This document shows, piece after piece, positions 1 through 10,537 of a stretch of 20,812 nucleotides of DNA. This DNA comes from Vitrella brassicaformis. Taxonomy: Eukaryota; Sar; Vitrellaceae. The translations under genes were made by a program, and so were the position numbers. The DNA lies in the NCBI GenBank assembly GCA_001179505.1, contig CDMY01000454.1, positions 52,708 to 73,519 on the forward strand, given 5' to 3'. Position 1 is the first letter of the stretch; every line of letters begins with the position of its first letter. The notes under the pieces were generated by a model. That model made no database searches. It had not been told where the DNA came from and saw only the letters and a list, made by a program, of their open reading frames with translations.

Positions 1-101
1 ACAGAGCCATAGCCAGACGACCTCTGGGTGTGTCTTTTTGTCTCGCATCCGTCCTTTCCGCTGTGCGGGTGTGTCTGGCGGCCTCTCGTGCTCTACGAAG
101 G
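1..101 (+). other. 5' flank or leader of first gene
   Basis: A TG- and pyrimidine-rich stretch precedes the first plausible ATG at 102. No TATA box or other clear promoter element is visible. It is probably promoter or 5' untranslated sequence, and it is cut by the window edge. Confidence 0.3.
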
Positions 102-2017
102 ATGACGTGCGTCGCATTTGACTTGCAAGACCTCATCTCGGGCGGCAGCGATTACATTCCGTTCGAAGTTTCGTCGGCGGTTCTTCTACCAGCCTGACGA
201 GACCAAGAGAATACCCATGGGCCTCCAGCGCGGCATCCCATCGTATGATTACCCATTGGACTGCACAAGGTGCCCGACGGCCCAATTCCGCAGACGCACT
301 TCAACTGGGACGGCGTGTGCGACAAGAAGGGCTGTGGCGGCGGGAAGAAGTACTACATGCACGTGGAGCGAAAGCCCAACCACCCCGCCGAGTCAGACCC
401 CTCCTCGCGCAAGGACGGGATGGGGCCCCGGAGCACCCTGGGCTGCACCGAGAACAGGGCGGATGACGGCCGGGACCTCATGGGCAGGTTGCAGGAGATG
501 GTGCAGATGTTTGAGAGGGCCGAGCGGGAGGGGCTGAAGTACTTCGCGCGGCTCCGAGGGGTGAGTGAGGGAGGATAATTGTGTGTGTCCGTCCAAGTAT
601 CCATGTTTTGTCTTGTGTCGTGTTTCTCAGGCCTATCACTATCGGTCGTCTTCCTACTTGGAGTTCGAGGACCTGAGCGCCCACTCGACGCCCAACGACT
701 GCATCGAGGGTCGGGGCGTTGCGTCGATGAGCAAGCATGAGGCCTCCCACTGGGTGCGGCAGCTGGTGGAGACCCACCAGGAGCTCAAGGCCATGGACAG
801 ATTCTCCAAGTAGGGACCCATTGGACATGTTGACAGGCAGACACACACATCATGTCTGTCTGTGAATGAATGTGTGCAGCGACTTCGACCTGAGGAGCTA
901 CCTGGTTGACGAGGCCAATACGGTCAAGCTGGCGTGCATGAGGTGGCGTGTTGGAAAGCACTCCGTCGCCACAGAGAGGACACAGAAACCGCTCACTCAC
1001 TCACCAAGGTAGGCTCACGCCGCCGTCTCGAGGCTCCTTCGCGCACCGTCAGCGATGCGGTGCATCCCCAAAGGCCAGAATGAGTCTAGCACGCAGACAT
1101 TCTAGAGTAAGTACCGCTTGTCTTCCCTCCCGGCCTCCTCCCGGTGCCAGGATACGAACGCTACCCGACCATTCTACTCGTACGCCACACAACACACCGC
1201 ACCACACCACACCACACACACATTCGTTGCGCATTGTCTGTTGTGTGTGTGTGTGTGTGTGTGTGTGTTTGGCATGTTGGCAGACGTATGAGTTTCCCGA
1301 CGGCGAGCAGCTGAGCGTGCACGCCAACCTTGGCGCGCCCTTCAGGGGCGACAGTCGTGTGGGCTAATGCGGCGCTCGTGTAGATGTTCGTGCGATGCTT
1401 CATGGCGGTCAGTGAGACACTCAGCGAGCGAAACACACGACTAATGTGTGCTCTGTGTGTATGTGTGTAGGGTCGTACCAGCGTGACGACGGGTGAGAAG
1501 AACACCCTGATGTGGGGCGGTGTCCACCACAAGACCAACCTCGACCACGGTATGGGATCCAGGCGGCTGCACGTCACACCGTGATTCATGTGTTGGTGTG
1601 TGTGTGCATCCATCACACTAGGAGCGGCGCATGGATACCCCGACCAGGGCTACTTCTTTAACGCGACACGTCCGCTGCACGACACACTGACGGAGGCATG
1701 GCGCCACCCTCCTCGGTGATTGCCTGAATGTCGCGTGTGCAGACGAGCTCCATGGCCACGGTATCGTGCCCACACCGATGGAGCAGACCCTCCTCACTGG
1801 CGACACTCCTCCACTCGGCACAGCGCCATATGGGAGGCCACCGACGCTCAAGTGGTCACCTCACTGACCACACACACATCACATCATCCAGTGAGTGTCA
1901 ATTGGTTGCATTGATGGATGTGTGCGCAGCGTGCAAGGGCCCCCGTCTCCGGCTGACCTGCTGGTTGACGACGACGCCGATCTGGAGGAGCGTCTCAGGT
2001 GCTGGTGCTGCTGCTGA
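102..2017 (+). CDS. Unrecognised multi-exon protein
   Basis: I do not recognise this protein. Coding exons I can join by phase are 270-560, 631-809, 880-942, 1013-1106, 1284-1358 and 1471-1549, followed by exons near 1622-1690, 1741-1854 and 1930-2017 (TGA at 2015-2017). The first exon is probably 102-167, joined to 270 in the same frame, but the acceptor at 268-269 is poor. The junction between the exons near 1690 and 1741 is unresolved. The product is hydrophilic, with no membrane span or signal peptide. It has a short Cys/Gly patch (CDKKGCGGGKK), a charged helical stretch around LMGRLQEMVQMFERAEREG, aromatic and Gly/His-rich motifs later (MWGGVHHKTNLDHG), and ends in CWCCC. Those terminal cysteines could be lipid-modified; this is speculation. 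The composition could suit a structural protein, but no family is supported. Confidence 0.6.
1180..1270 (+). repeat. Intronic CA-rich then TG repeat
   Basis: Inside the 177-nt intron 1107-1283, a CA-rich block (about 1180-1221, repeats of CACAC and ACCAC) is followed after about 25 nt by a pure TG run (about 1244-1267). The two blocks are complementary and could fold into a hairpin in the pre-mRNA. The intron is about twice the usual length here. Confidence 0.75.
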
Positions 2018-2470
2018 GTTAAGTGAGGGAGTGACTGCTGGATAGGTTGGGGGGTTAGCCCACAATATAGGATTCAGTCTTTCATCGCTTCCTACATCTT
2101 ATATTTCGTTGGAGAGTGTTCCGCCATCAGCGTCACAACTTTCCCGGTGGAACAAATGACTTTTCATCAAACATGTGTTCCAATTGTCATATGTGACATG
2201 TATGTTTGATCAATGATGTATGTGTCACGGGCTGCCTCTCCTCGGTAGTTTGAACGCACACACACCCTTGCACCGGCCATTTTTGCACATACATGTAGGT
2301 TGCAGCTGCCTGAGTCAGGCACTCGTGTAAGGGCCGCTCTGGAAGGTTCCGTGCAGCACACGTTGGATGGATGCGTGAGTGTGAGTAAAATTCAAAAGGG
2401 AGAGAACAGCGAGCTGAAATGGATGCGCGGGTCCTATGCATGGCAATAGATATGCTGTGTTCGTCTTCGT
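2018..2470. other. Intergenic, nothing recognised
   Basis: This follows the stop codon of the first gene. It is less GC-rich than its neighbours and probably holds 3' untranslated sequence. I see no RNA gene, repeat array or convincing exon. Confidence 0.4.
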
Positions 2471-2789
2471 TTGTGGGCAGCTTGGCAGGCAAGTCTTATT
2501 GCTGTCTGGCTGGGGGGTGTGGTGTTTGTATTGGGAGAGGCGTGTGTGGCGATCGGCTGGCTGCATGCTGAATGCCTCCCTCCCTGGAATTTTGTACGTG
2601 TACTCGCTGCCTCGTGTGACCTGATGACCGGTGTGAAGGACTCTGCCGCGGACATTAACGAGCTAATGCGGTGAGCTTTATGCGGTGAGCTTTTGCAAGT
2701 GTCAATCCCAATAAGCCAACCAAATGTCTGCTTGTCATCCCTACAACGTATTGTGCAGAGACGCTATTAACAGCCCTCTCCTGCACTGA
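2471..2789 (+). CDS. Possible small spliced gene, 5' end unknown
   Basis: A frame open from about 2471 to 2670 can be joined to 2759-2789 through a GT-AG intron (2671-2758). The join gives a C-terminus reading INELM-RDAINSPLLH followed by a TGA at 2787-2789. The frame contains a hydrophobic segment (GGVVFVLGEACVAIGWLHAE) and then a more polar tail. No in-frame ATG lies near its left edge, so a first exon would have to be further left, or this is a gene remnant or chance frame. A 14-bp perfect tandem duplication spans the splice donor. I recognise no family. Confidence 0.25.
2666..2693 (+). repeat. 14-bp tandem duplication covering a splice donor
   Basis: The 14-mer ATGCGGTGAGCTTT occurs twice with no gap (2666-2679 and 2680-2693). 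Each copy carries a GCG|GTGAGC donor-like site. Confidence 0.9.
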
Positions 2790-2922
2790 TGGCAACTAGA
2801 TACAGCAGCCGAGGCAGCAGCCGTCCGTGACAGCTTATGTATTACATGATCGATCACACACAGGCGACGTGCGTGTCGCGGCAACCGGGCGGCTTGTGTG
2901 TCACACCCTGTCTCTCACTCAC

Positions 2923-5762
2923 CTATGTCGCAGCATTGCGCCGCCGAACGCACAGCTTGCGGTCGTCGAGGCTGAGCGTGTATGGTCCTCCGCTGAGGTT
3001 GAAGCCCGCCTGCTGAGGCATGAAACGCCGCCGAAACTCGACCACCAGCTGTTCGTCATCAATTATATGCACAACGGTGCTCTTGTGGTCCTCTTATTCA
3101 GTCAGCTCAGCACATCCACATTGCCAACCAGGAAGTATCTGGATGTGTCCGGTGTGGAAGTACAGCGCACCGTGAGTTTTCCCATAAATGAGGCGACCAT
3201 GGCGATCACATGGTAATAGAATAGGTCGAAGTCGAATTCGTCATCCTCCACATTACCTGGAGTGAACACACACAAACATGGCCATACACAGATTCCACGC
3301 CCCTACGGCTGACTCCCCCCTCACCAAACACATTGACAGTCACTTCCCCTATCGATGGGATGTCGTACGACGGGCCCCACATACAAGGGCTGTCATGAGT
3401 GTCCGGAGCCGCCGTGAGCTCGGCTGTCGACAGGTTTAGTTCTATGTCCAGGGTTTTCTCCACCTTATTGCTGACCAGCACCGTCTGCAGCTGCTCGAGG
3501 AAACGCCATACCTCATCAGCAGGCCATTCCAGGGGGTGAAAGTATTCATCATCTCCTGCCTTGACGAACGACAGGCTGGGCATGTTGGAGGCGATCTCGA
3601 CTGCGCGTGACACGTTGGCCTCATCGTCGAGGGCATCATTGAAGAGCTGCAGAGTATCCGCGTCAGGGAATGTGTTGTCACTGATTGCTGCAGGGATGGC
3701 CTCGGTACTCCCGCAGTAGGCAACGGTGTGGGCGACCTTGGCGAATCCGTCAATGATCTTCTGCATGGTGGGACTGCCGCTGCTGCGGCTGCGGGAGACG
3801 AGCTCCACGGCGATCTTCCCGCATTGAAGCTGACCAAGGTCCTCCGATATCGCTGCAGGATGCGCGACAGCGTCACTGCAGAAAACAATGACACAGAAAG
3901 TCATACTGGCGATGTGATCTTCCCTGTCTTTGTGCCCCCACATGAATTGTGCCGTCTCCCGCAATTTTTCCCGGTATGGGGCTGCATCCCACAGAGAATC
4001 ACCTATGTCGATCCCGAGTTCGCGAATGGACCGGCTGACGCCCCTCGCCACCATCACCTCACGCAGCCTGTCGATCTCGGCGTGGGAGACATACTCATCC
4101 ATCCGGATGCCGCGCAGTGTGCGAAGGGCTTTCAGCGACTTCCCGTCGGCGGGCAGCCCTCTTAGCGCATCGGCCATCTGGTCAGCGTCCCAGCGGACAT
4201 TGTCCAGCACTTCTATGGCTTCACAATCGGTCAGCCATGTCTCCCCGGCATCCACGTCGCACGGAGACGCGTCGATGATGATCGTCTTGACTGCGGGTGC
4301 ATACCATTTCCGGCCTAGACGAGCCGACAGATACTCCCAAGGCGTGTTGTCGATCGTCTTGAGTGCCGGCAAGTGGACGAGGGCGGTGGGGATAGGGGGC
4401 AGGTCAGATGTGGGGTCGAGGTCGGGGTCGTAAATGCTGTCAGCGACCACGATGCTATCGTCGAGGTCGACGGCCTCGAATGACAGCACCTCCAGTGTGC
4501 CCTCGTCAGCCGACTGATTCCCTTGCCCTGCCACCGCCGGAGCAGCCGCTGTCCCCTGCCCTCCGTCCCTCTCTCGTCTCTTCTTCTCTGCGATGGCCGC
4601 CCGCCCGATGGCGTGTCCCTCCACCAGTGCCACCCAGGTCCCGCGACGCCAGACCATGATGGTCCATCCGGGATGGCGGTGTTTGATCTCTCGCACGTTG
4701 GTCGCCCTCTCGCCCCAGTTGTGTGCCACGGCCAGCGGCATGGTCTCCCACATGCGCCGCGCCGTGTCGTCCTTACAGTCGATGACCAGGTGGGTGTAGT
4801 TGGCGGCCGACTGATGGAAGAGGGGCGTGCCGAGACGCCGGCGGTGGCGCGTCAGCTCCCAGTGCTGCAGGTGGCCGAACACGTTGGCCAACTCGTCACG
4901 CGACAGCCGACGACGGGCCTGAAGTGACAATTAACATGACATCAAATAAGGTCAAGATGCTTTAGATGTATCAGATCTGTCATGGTGTCGGCCTGACCGG
5001 CCCTTGGTGGTTGACAGGTGGAGCGTTGCCGCTTTGATGGATCAGACGATAGGACGGACCACTGGCCCCAGGCGCCTGCAATGCAATAAGACAACATGAC
5101 AGCCACAACAACGCAGAGGGCGGATCCATGGTCAGCTGCCGATGGATGGCCACCCACCTCACCCCACTGTGGCTCTGTGTGTGCCGCCCCCGATGCGGCA
5201 GCGGCCTCGGTGGTCGACGTGTGTGCATCTACAGCTACAGCACTTGTGAGGCTGGGCTCTCTCTGCTGGAGCTTCTTGGGAAGAGTATCCAGGAGGCAGG
5301 CCACGGAATCCAGCTGATAACTCAACGCCAACCCCACTGGCGACGATGCCTGAAAGCAGCCAGGAAAGGCCCCTCTGGCATGGACGCCTCAGTCAATGAG
5401 CTTACCTGTGCGGTGATGGCGGCTTGGTCTTGGTCGAGGAGGCGTGATAAGCCATCCCTCACAGCACGGGCATTCGCAACCAACTGGCAACAGAAATGCA
5501 CAGTCACTGTGGAATGCCCTTTCCTCCGCTGCAATTCCGTGCGCGTGCATCTCACCTCCTTATTGGGGTCCATGGAATCAGCCTCGGAAATCAACCGCGT
5601 GTTTGTGCAGAGGGAGTTCGCTATCGTCAAGACGGGGGGGGATGGGGGCTGAAAGATCGCGCGCGTTGGTTTGGTTTCGGTTGAGACCCGAGTCTTTGGC
5701 GTGCGCATCACCAACGCGTCTCCGTCAGCCATCCACAGAATGGGCTCCGGCCTTTCATCCAT
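2923..5762 (-). CDS. 824-residue protein with F-box-like segment
   Basis: Six exons join in phase: 5762-5406, 5349-5158, 5075-4998, 4918-3325, 3256-3171 and 3090-2923, 2475 nt in all. The ATG at 5762 was chosen because the frame stays open upstream but would overlap the first exon of the channel gene on the other strand. Residues about 211-257 (RRRLSRDELANVFGHL onwards) look like a degenerate F-box: leucine-rich, with alternating charged and hydrophobic residues. After it come a Trp-rich segment (GWTIMVWRRGTWVALVEG), a Lys/Arg-rich stretch, and a long leucine-patterned region that might be divergent repeats. The last exon is clearly coding (HIIDDEQLVVEFRRRFMPQQ). If the F-box reading is right, it would be a ubiquitin-ligase substrate adaptor; that is inference. 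It resembles what I recall of a repeated chromerid-specific family, which I cannot verify here. The last intron (3170-3091) has a weak acceptor. Confidence 0.7.
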
Positions 5763-6000
5763 CTCGCTGCGGCTACCCAAGGCGGCTGGAAGACGTTGTG
5801 CCAGAGACGATGAGGCCACTGAGAGGTGGGCAAGACGACAGTGTGCAAACACACAGGCGTAAGCAGCATGTGCACTGGCGCTAATTTGGGCTTCTTCCTC
5901 CGCCTTCCTGCGCAGCGTCCCGGGCAGGCAGGATGGCTCTTTGCAGATTCCGTCGGCAGAGGAGGGCAAGCCAAAGGCGACTCTTGACCAGCAAGGGACC
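5763..6000. promoter_or_regulatory. Putative bidirectional promoter region
   Basis: These 238 bp separate the start codons of two divergent genes, the 824-residue protein (minus) and the ion channel (plus). Both promoters or 5' leaders must lie here or overlap the genes. No TATA-like or repeated motif stands out. Confidence 0.45.
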
Positions 6001-9000
6001 ATGGCGAGCAGCGGGCCTCGCCGCAAGAGCGTGACGGTGCCTGTGGTGGAGGGCGACTCTACCGTGAGATTTCAGGAGGTACCAAAGAAAGGATGCACTT
6101 TGGCATGAATGGCTGCATGGCCTGGCAATACATTCATGTGTGTAGGTCACGCTGCCCACGACGCGTACTCTACTTCAGTTGCGTATCGAGAAGGTGCCGA
6201 ATTGCACCATCCCCATCCATCCATACTCCAACGTGAGCAAGATATGGAGCGTCGCTGTAGCCATCCTGCTGAGTGAGTGAGGGAGGGAGAGAAGAGGAGT
6301 GGATGTGCACAGACCACATGCACCGACACAAACATGCCATGTGTCTCCTATGCGTGTGCGCGCGTCAGTGTATACGGCGTCGGTCATGCCTTATCGGATC
6401 TGTTTCCTCGAGATCACCAAGAGGGGCGATTTCAGCAACCCATGGACGACGATTGAGATTATCGTTGACGTGGGATTCTTCACCGACGTCATAATGAACT
6501 TTAATACAGGGTGGGCGCTTACGTTAAAAGTTCATTCATTCCACCCTCGCCCGGAAAGAGAGGAATGGACGTACTTACATTTGTCGACGTGCTGATGTGT
6601 CTGCAGGTATTTTGATAGCGAAGGGAATGCTGTCATGGACAGCAGAGAGATCGCCAAGAACTATGCCATGACATGGTATGAAATGCGCCTCACAAAGACA
6701 AGCGTGGGAAGTCATGTCTCTCCGCCTGTAGGTTCCTCCCTGATCTCATTGCGTGTCTGCCGTTCACTTGGCTGTCGGGGTCTGGCGAGTCGGAAGACAC
6801 CAAGGAATTCGACTGGAACAAACTCGCACGGTGACCGCCCCACGTATGCGCTTTGCCATCGTGTGAGACGTCTTCTCTATGATCTTCTCTGCAGGCTGGG
6901 TGTTCTGAATCGTGTCTTTCGAATGCTGAAAATCCTCCGCCTCTTCAGGCTTGTCAAGGTGATGCAGAGCCCATACGAAGCGACAATGCTGTCTGTCCAC
7001 TTCATTTAACGCGTCTTGTTCCTGACCAGGTGCTAAAGATATTCAAGAAAATCGAAGACATCACTGCAGGCGCCACCATGGAACAAGCCAGACTTTTTGG
7101 ATTTCTCAAGTTTTTATGTGGGATGCTGGTCTTCGTTCACGTCATCGGTTGCTTCTGGTACTTCTCGGTCGGTGAGGGAGTATACATTCCTGAGAGCATC
7201 TTCACTGCTGTGTGGCTTTGCACGGTGCCCCAGGCTCGTCTTGCGAATTTTCACGATGACACGTGGGTGGTGCGCCACTTTTCTCAGGGCATTATCGGCA
7301 ATGAGGAGGCGCACAAGGAGTTCTCACTGGCGTCAAAGTACCTCGCGTCAATCTACTTCGTAAACAGACAGAAGGGACACTGAGTGTCTGATGGCCCGGA
7401 CAATGTGGGCGCGTGCGCGCCTGTAGGTGTTGGCCACGCTGACCACCATCGGGTTTGCCGATATAATCCCCTTCACGAATGCGGAATACTGCTTCGTCTT
7501 TGCTTTGATGTGCACTGGGGTGGGTGAGACACAAGGGCTATCGACAGACAGAGACACGCATGTACGCTGTGTGTCCTCCCTGCACAGGTCGCCTTCTACA
7601 CGACCTCCATCTCGACCCTCACCAATGTCCTCTTCTCCAGAGACGCGAGGCAGCAAGCTCTTAAGGAGAAGTGAAGACACACACACAATCAGCCAGCTAA
7701 GCGTATTTTTGCATCATTTAAGTGTCTGTCCTTGAATGTGTTTTCCTGAAGGCAGTTGGTGCTCAAGACCTTCGCCTCTGAGACACGACTGCCACGTGAC
7801 ACATACCAGGAGCTCAACCGAAACCTCGAGCACCTCACGGTCAGTCAGTGGGACACTCGCTGCATTGGGCGGCATTGCGTGGAAGTGGCTTGCCCGTTTA
7901 TTGTTCTGTGATACAGCACAAAGGGATGACCTCGGACATCCGTCGGGCCTATAACGCCCTAATGCAGGAGTTTCCCATCCGTGACCGATACAGGATGGCC
8001 TGTGCCATGCACCAAGGCAAGCACACCAGCACGTGCAGATGCATGCGGATCACCCCAACGCAGAATAGTGGGAGAGAGTGTGTGTGTGTGTGTGTGTCAG
8101 GTCGGCACATGGAGATTCCCTTCTTCGCTGACCGCAAGGACGACGAGCTGTCTATTGCCATGGTAAGGAGAGTGAACCAGGGAATGGGATACACACACAT
8201 CCGGTCAGTGTTCCTTGTATGACGACTGACTGATAGGTGGCCCCTCGTCTCCGTCTGGTTCAGTTCCTTCCAATGGAGATCATCTACCACAGAGGGGACC
8301 ACCCTGGTCAGCTTGCCAACGCCTCAGCTCTTGTTCACAAGCTTGTTCACAAGCCTAATCGCGCGTTCTGTGCTGTCATTTTGCATGTGTCTCTTCCTCA
8401 GTGAATTGTTACTTCCTCTGCAAGGGCACGGTGGGCTATCTGAGCGGCGGCGAGTGGGGACACTTTCCTTACCAGCTGCTGCCAGTAAGAGGGGGAGAGA
8501 AGAATGCATGGAGCACCATAGCGACACTGAATGGTGTGCGTCCCGGCTGACTCACTCAGCACGGATCGTATTTTGGTGAGAGTGAGATCATGGTCCCGGC
8601 CAAGAGACAGTACACGGTCAGAGCGGAAACCAAATCCGAGTGCCTCGTCATCTCAAAAAAGGTACACAGACATTCCATCCTCTATACTTTGATGTACTTC
8701 GTGGCATTGCTTGTGGATCCTGTCCTGCAGGATCTCTTCACGGTTTTTCTTGAGTTTCCTGAAATCGCCGCTGAGCTCCGTGAGACGGCATTGGCGAGGG
8801 AGGAGAAGGCAAGAAAACGATCGATGCTTACGAGAAGGTGACACTGCATGTCTGCTGAAGACTCGCATCCCAGGACGATTTACTTTGTTTGTCTCCTTCT
8901 TAGGGCCCCGCGTAGCCCATCCCGCAAGAGGACGATGGAGCGGCGGTCGCAGTCGTGCCTCGACATCGGCTATGAGAGCTCGTCTCTCTTCCTGGAGAGC

Positions 9001-10537
9001 CCCCCCGGTCCCCTGTCAGCCGTCTCGCCTGTGGCAAAAAGGCAGGAGGAGCCGCGGACAGTACCAGTCAAGCTCAGGCAGAAGAGCGCCACTGAGGACC
9101 TGACGAGCTCGGCCTCGTCCAGTGCGGTTGCCACTGCTGACACCGATGGGGACCCGGTGCTCAGTAAGAGTGCGGTGGAGACCGGGAAGGAGATGGAGGG
9201 ACCTGGGCAGAGGTAAGAATAGATAGACAGGAATGTGGTCAAGGCCAATCCGTGTCTCGACTGTTGGTGGCTTCCAATCAGGTCCACCATCCGCACTGTG
9301 TCCTTCACTCCCGGCGACACGCAAGCACCAAGCCGTCCGGCCGGCCGTCAGAAGCAAGAGGCCCCCCTGCACAGCAGCCCTCCTCCCATGCTCACCGGCA
9401 CGTCCGCTCATCCCCCCACACCCTGCAATGAGCAGGACGGAGACACCACCCCTTTGTGGGTGCAGGAGCTCGTCACGAGTGCCGTCATAGAGCAGACTGA
9501 TGCTGATGCTCCCGTGCCTTGTGCCGACAGGCAGGAGACACAGTTCTTGTGTGGCGGGTCGTCTCATGCGCATCTTGTCGAGGTGCCCACGAGGGCGCCC
9601 ACTGTTGAGGACGTGCCGGTGTTGCACAGCGAACCGGTCACGGGGCGGGCTGGGTCGATGGCTGGTGCTCAAATGGCGGGTATGTTCAAATGGGAAGGAG
9701 CGCGGACCACCAATCCCCTGTTTCGGAGCTTCCATCAATCCGCCGACGAGTCCCGGCGGTAAGGCACTGCTGTCTCTCTCTGTGTGCGTGTTCATGTGTC
9801 TTTGTCTGTGTGTCTGTCTGTGTCTGTCTGTGTGTCTAGTGGTTCTGCCAGCGACTTGCAGCTGGGTGCTCTGCATCCTCCTGTCCTTCCGCAGAGTGTG
9901 TCTGAGAGACTCGTCAAGTATGACAACAATGCTGGAGCGAGCAGTGACCTGGCGTCTCCATCGAGGGCTGGTGTGCCGACATCGACGGCCATACTGGCGG
10001 GATGCACGGCGTCACTCAAGATCATCCAGGAGGTGAGCGACCACAGCAGTGGATGCACTGCACACATCCGATGAGGCGTCCGTCATGTCTCATCGGATGT
10101 GGTCATGTCTCCTATGGGGTGTGTGGGTGTGATGGATCCATTTGTTCCCTGATGCAGGAGTGCGACAGAGTGCGGAAGGCCTTGGATGACAAGGCGGCTA
10201 CGCATACGGGGGGTGGTGATGCTCTGGGGATGGCTGACGTACTAGCCAGACTGACCAACATCGAGGCACAGGTGTGCAAGAGAGGATGCATCGCATCCAA
10301 CGCATGATATCATGCACGGGCAGGGGTGTGTGTGTGGGTGCGCATTTGTGTAGATTCGGGTGGCCTCGTCGTGGCAGAAGGCCTTCACCGAATCGCAGGT
10401 GAGTCAGTCGAAACTGGGGCAGCGTACGTGCGCAGGGTGTGCTAAGTGTGTCTCTCTGGCAGATCGAGGTCATTAATTTCCTGAAGGGATTAGACTTCAA
10501 CTTGCAGATGATCTTGGCAGTAGTCAATAGAGACTGA
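6001..10537 (+). CDS. Voltage-gated-type cation channel with cyclic-nucleotide-binding domain
   Basis: Twenty-three exons join in phase to 2844 nt (947 residues): 6001-6078, 6146-6272, 6369-6510, 6607-6675, 6732-6830, 6895-6958, 7030-7167, 7234-7359, 7427-7519, 7588-7670, 7752-7839, 7917-8016, 8101-8162, 8237-8306, 8402-8484, 8560-8661, 8731-8837, 8904-9212, 9282-9758, 9840-10032, 10158-10271, 10354-10398, 10463-10537. The ATG at 6001 is the first in its frame. Six membrane spans lie at residues about 55-330. S4 (about 172-200) carries Arg/Lys every third residue (RVFRMLKILRLFRLVKVLK). The pore reads TLTTIGFADIIP (286-297). A C-linker and a cyclic-nucleotide-binding fold (about 400-540, containing YFGESE and TVRAE) follow, then a long low-complexity tail and a C-terminal helix (about 850-947) that could be a coiled coil. 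This is the HCN/CNG/EAG superfamily, expected in a membrane as a tetramer. The filter has Ala where potassium channels have Gly. Confidence 0.93.
7168..7233 (+). other. 66-nt intron that is open in frame
   Basis: This intron of the channel gene starts TCG|GTCGGTGAG and ends CCCCAG|GCT. It is phase 0, 66 nt long and has no stop in frame. Retention would insert 22 residues between S5 and the pore helix. Splicing gives the family-like join CFWYFS-ARLANFHDDTWVVR. Confidence 0.7.
8017..8100 (+). other. GC-AG intron in the channel gene
   Basis: Only a GC donor (CAAG|GCAAGC) joined to the acceptor TGTCAG|GTCGG keeps the frame (MHQ-GRHMEIPFF). The nearest GT donor gives the wrong phase. A run of about ten TG units lies just before the acceptor. 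Confidence 0.7.
8331..8354 (+). repeat. 12-bp tandem duplication in an intron
   Basis: TTGTTCACAAGC is repeated twice without a gap inside the intron 8307-8401. Each unit also contains a partly palindromic core, so the block could fold on itself. Confidence 0.9.

Noticed and set aside
2827-3216. Plus-strand open frame of 129 codons
   Set aside because: It lies over the last two coding exons of the minus-strand 824-residue gene, whose reading (HIIDDEQLVVEF) is more protein-like and phase-consistent.
9016-9876. Minus-strand open frame of 286 codons
   Set aside because: It is antisense to long exons 18-20 of the channel gene. Its residues are low-complexity (His/Thr/Arg-rich), with no motif or splice support.
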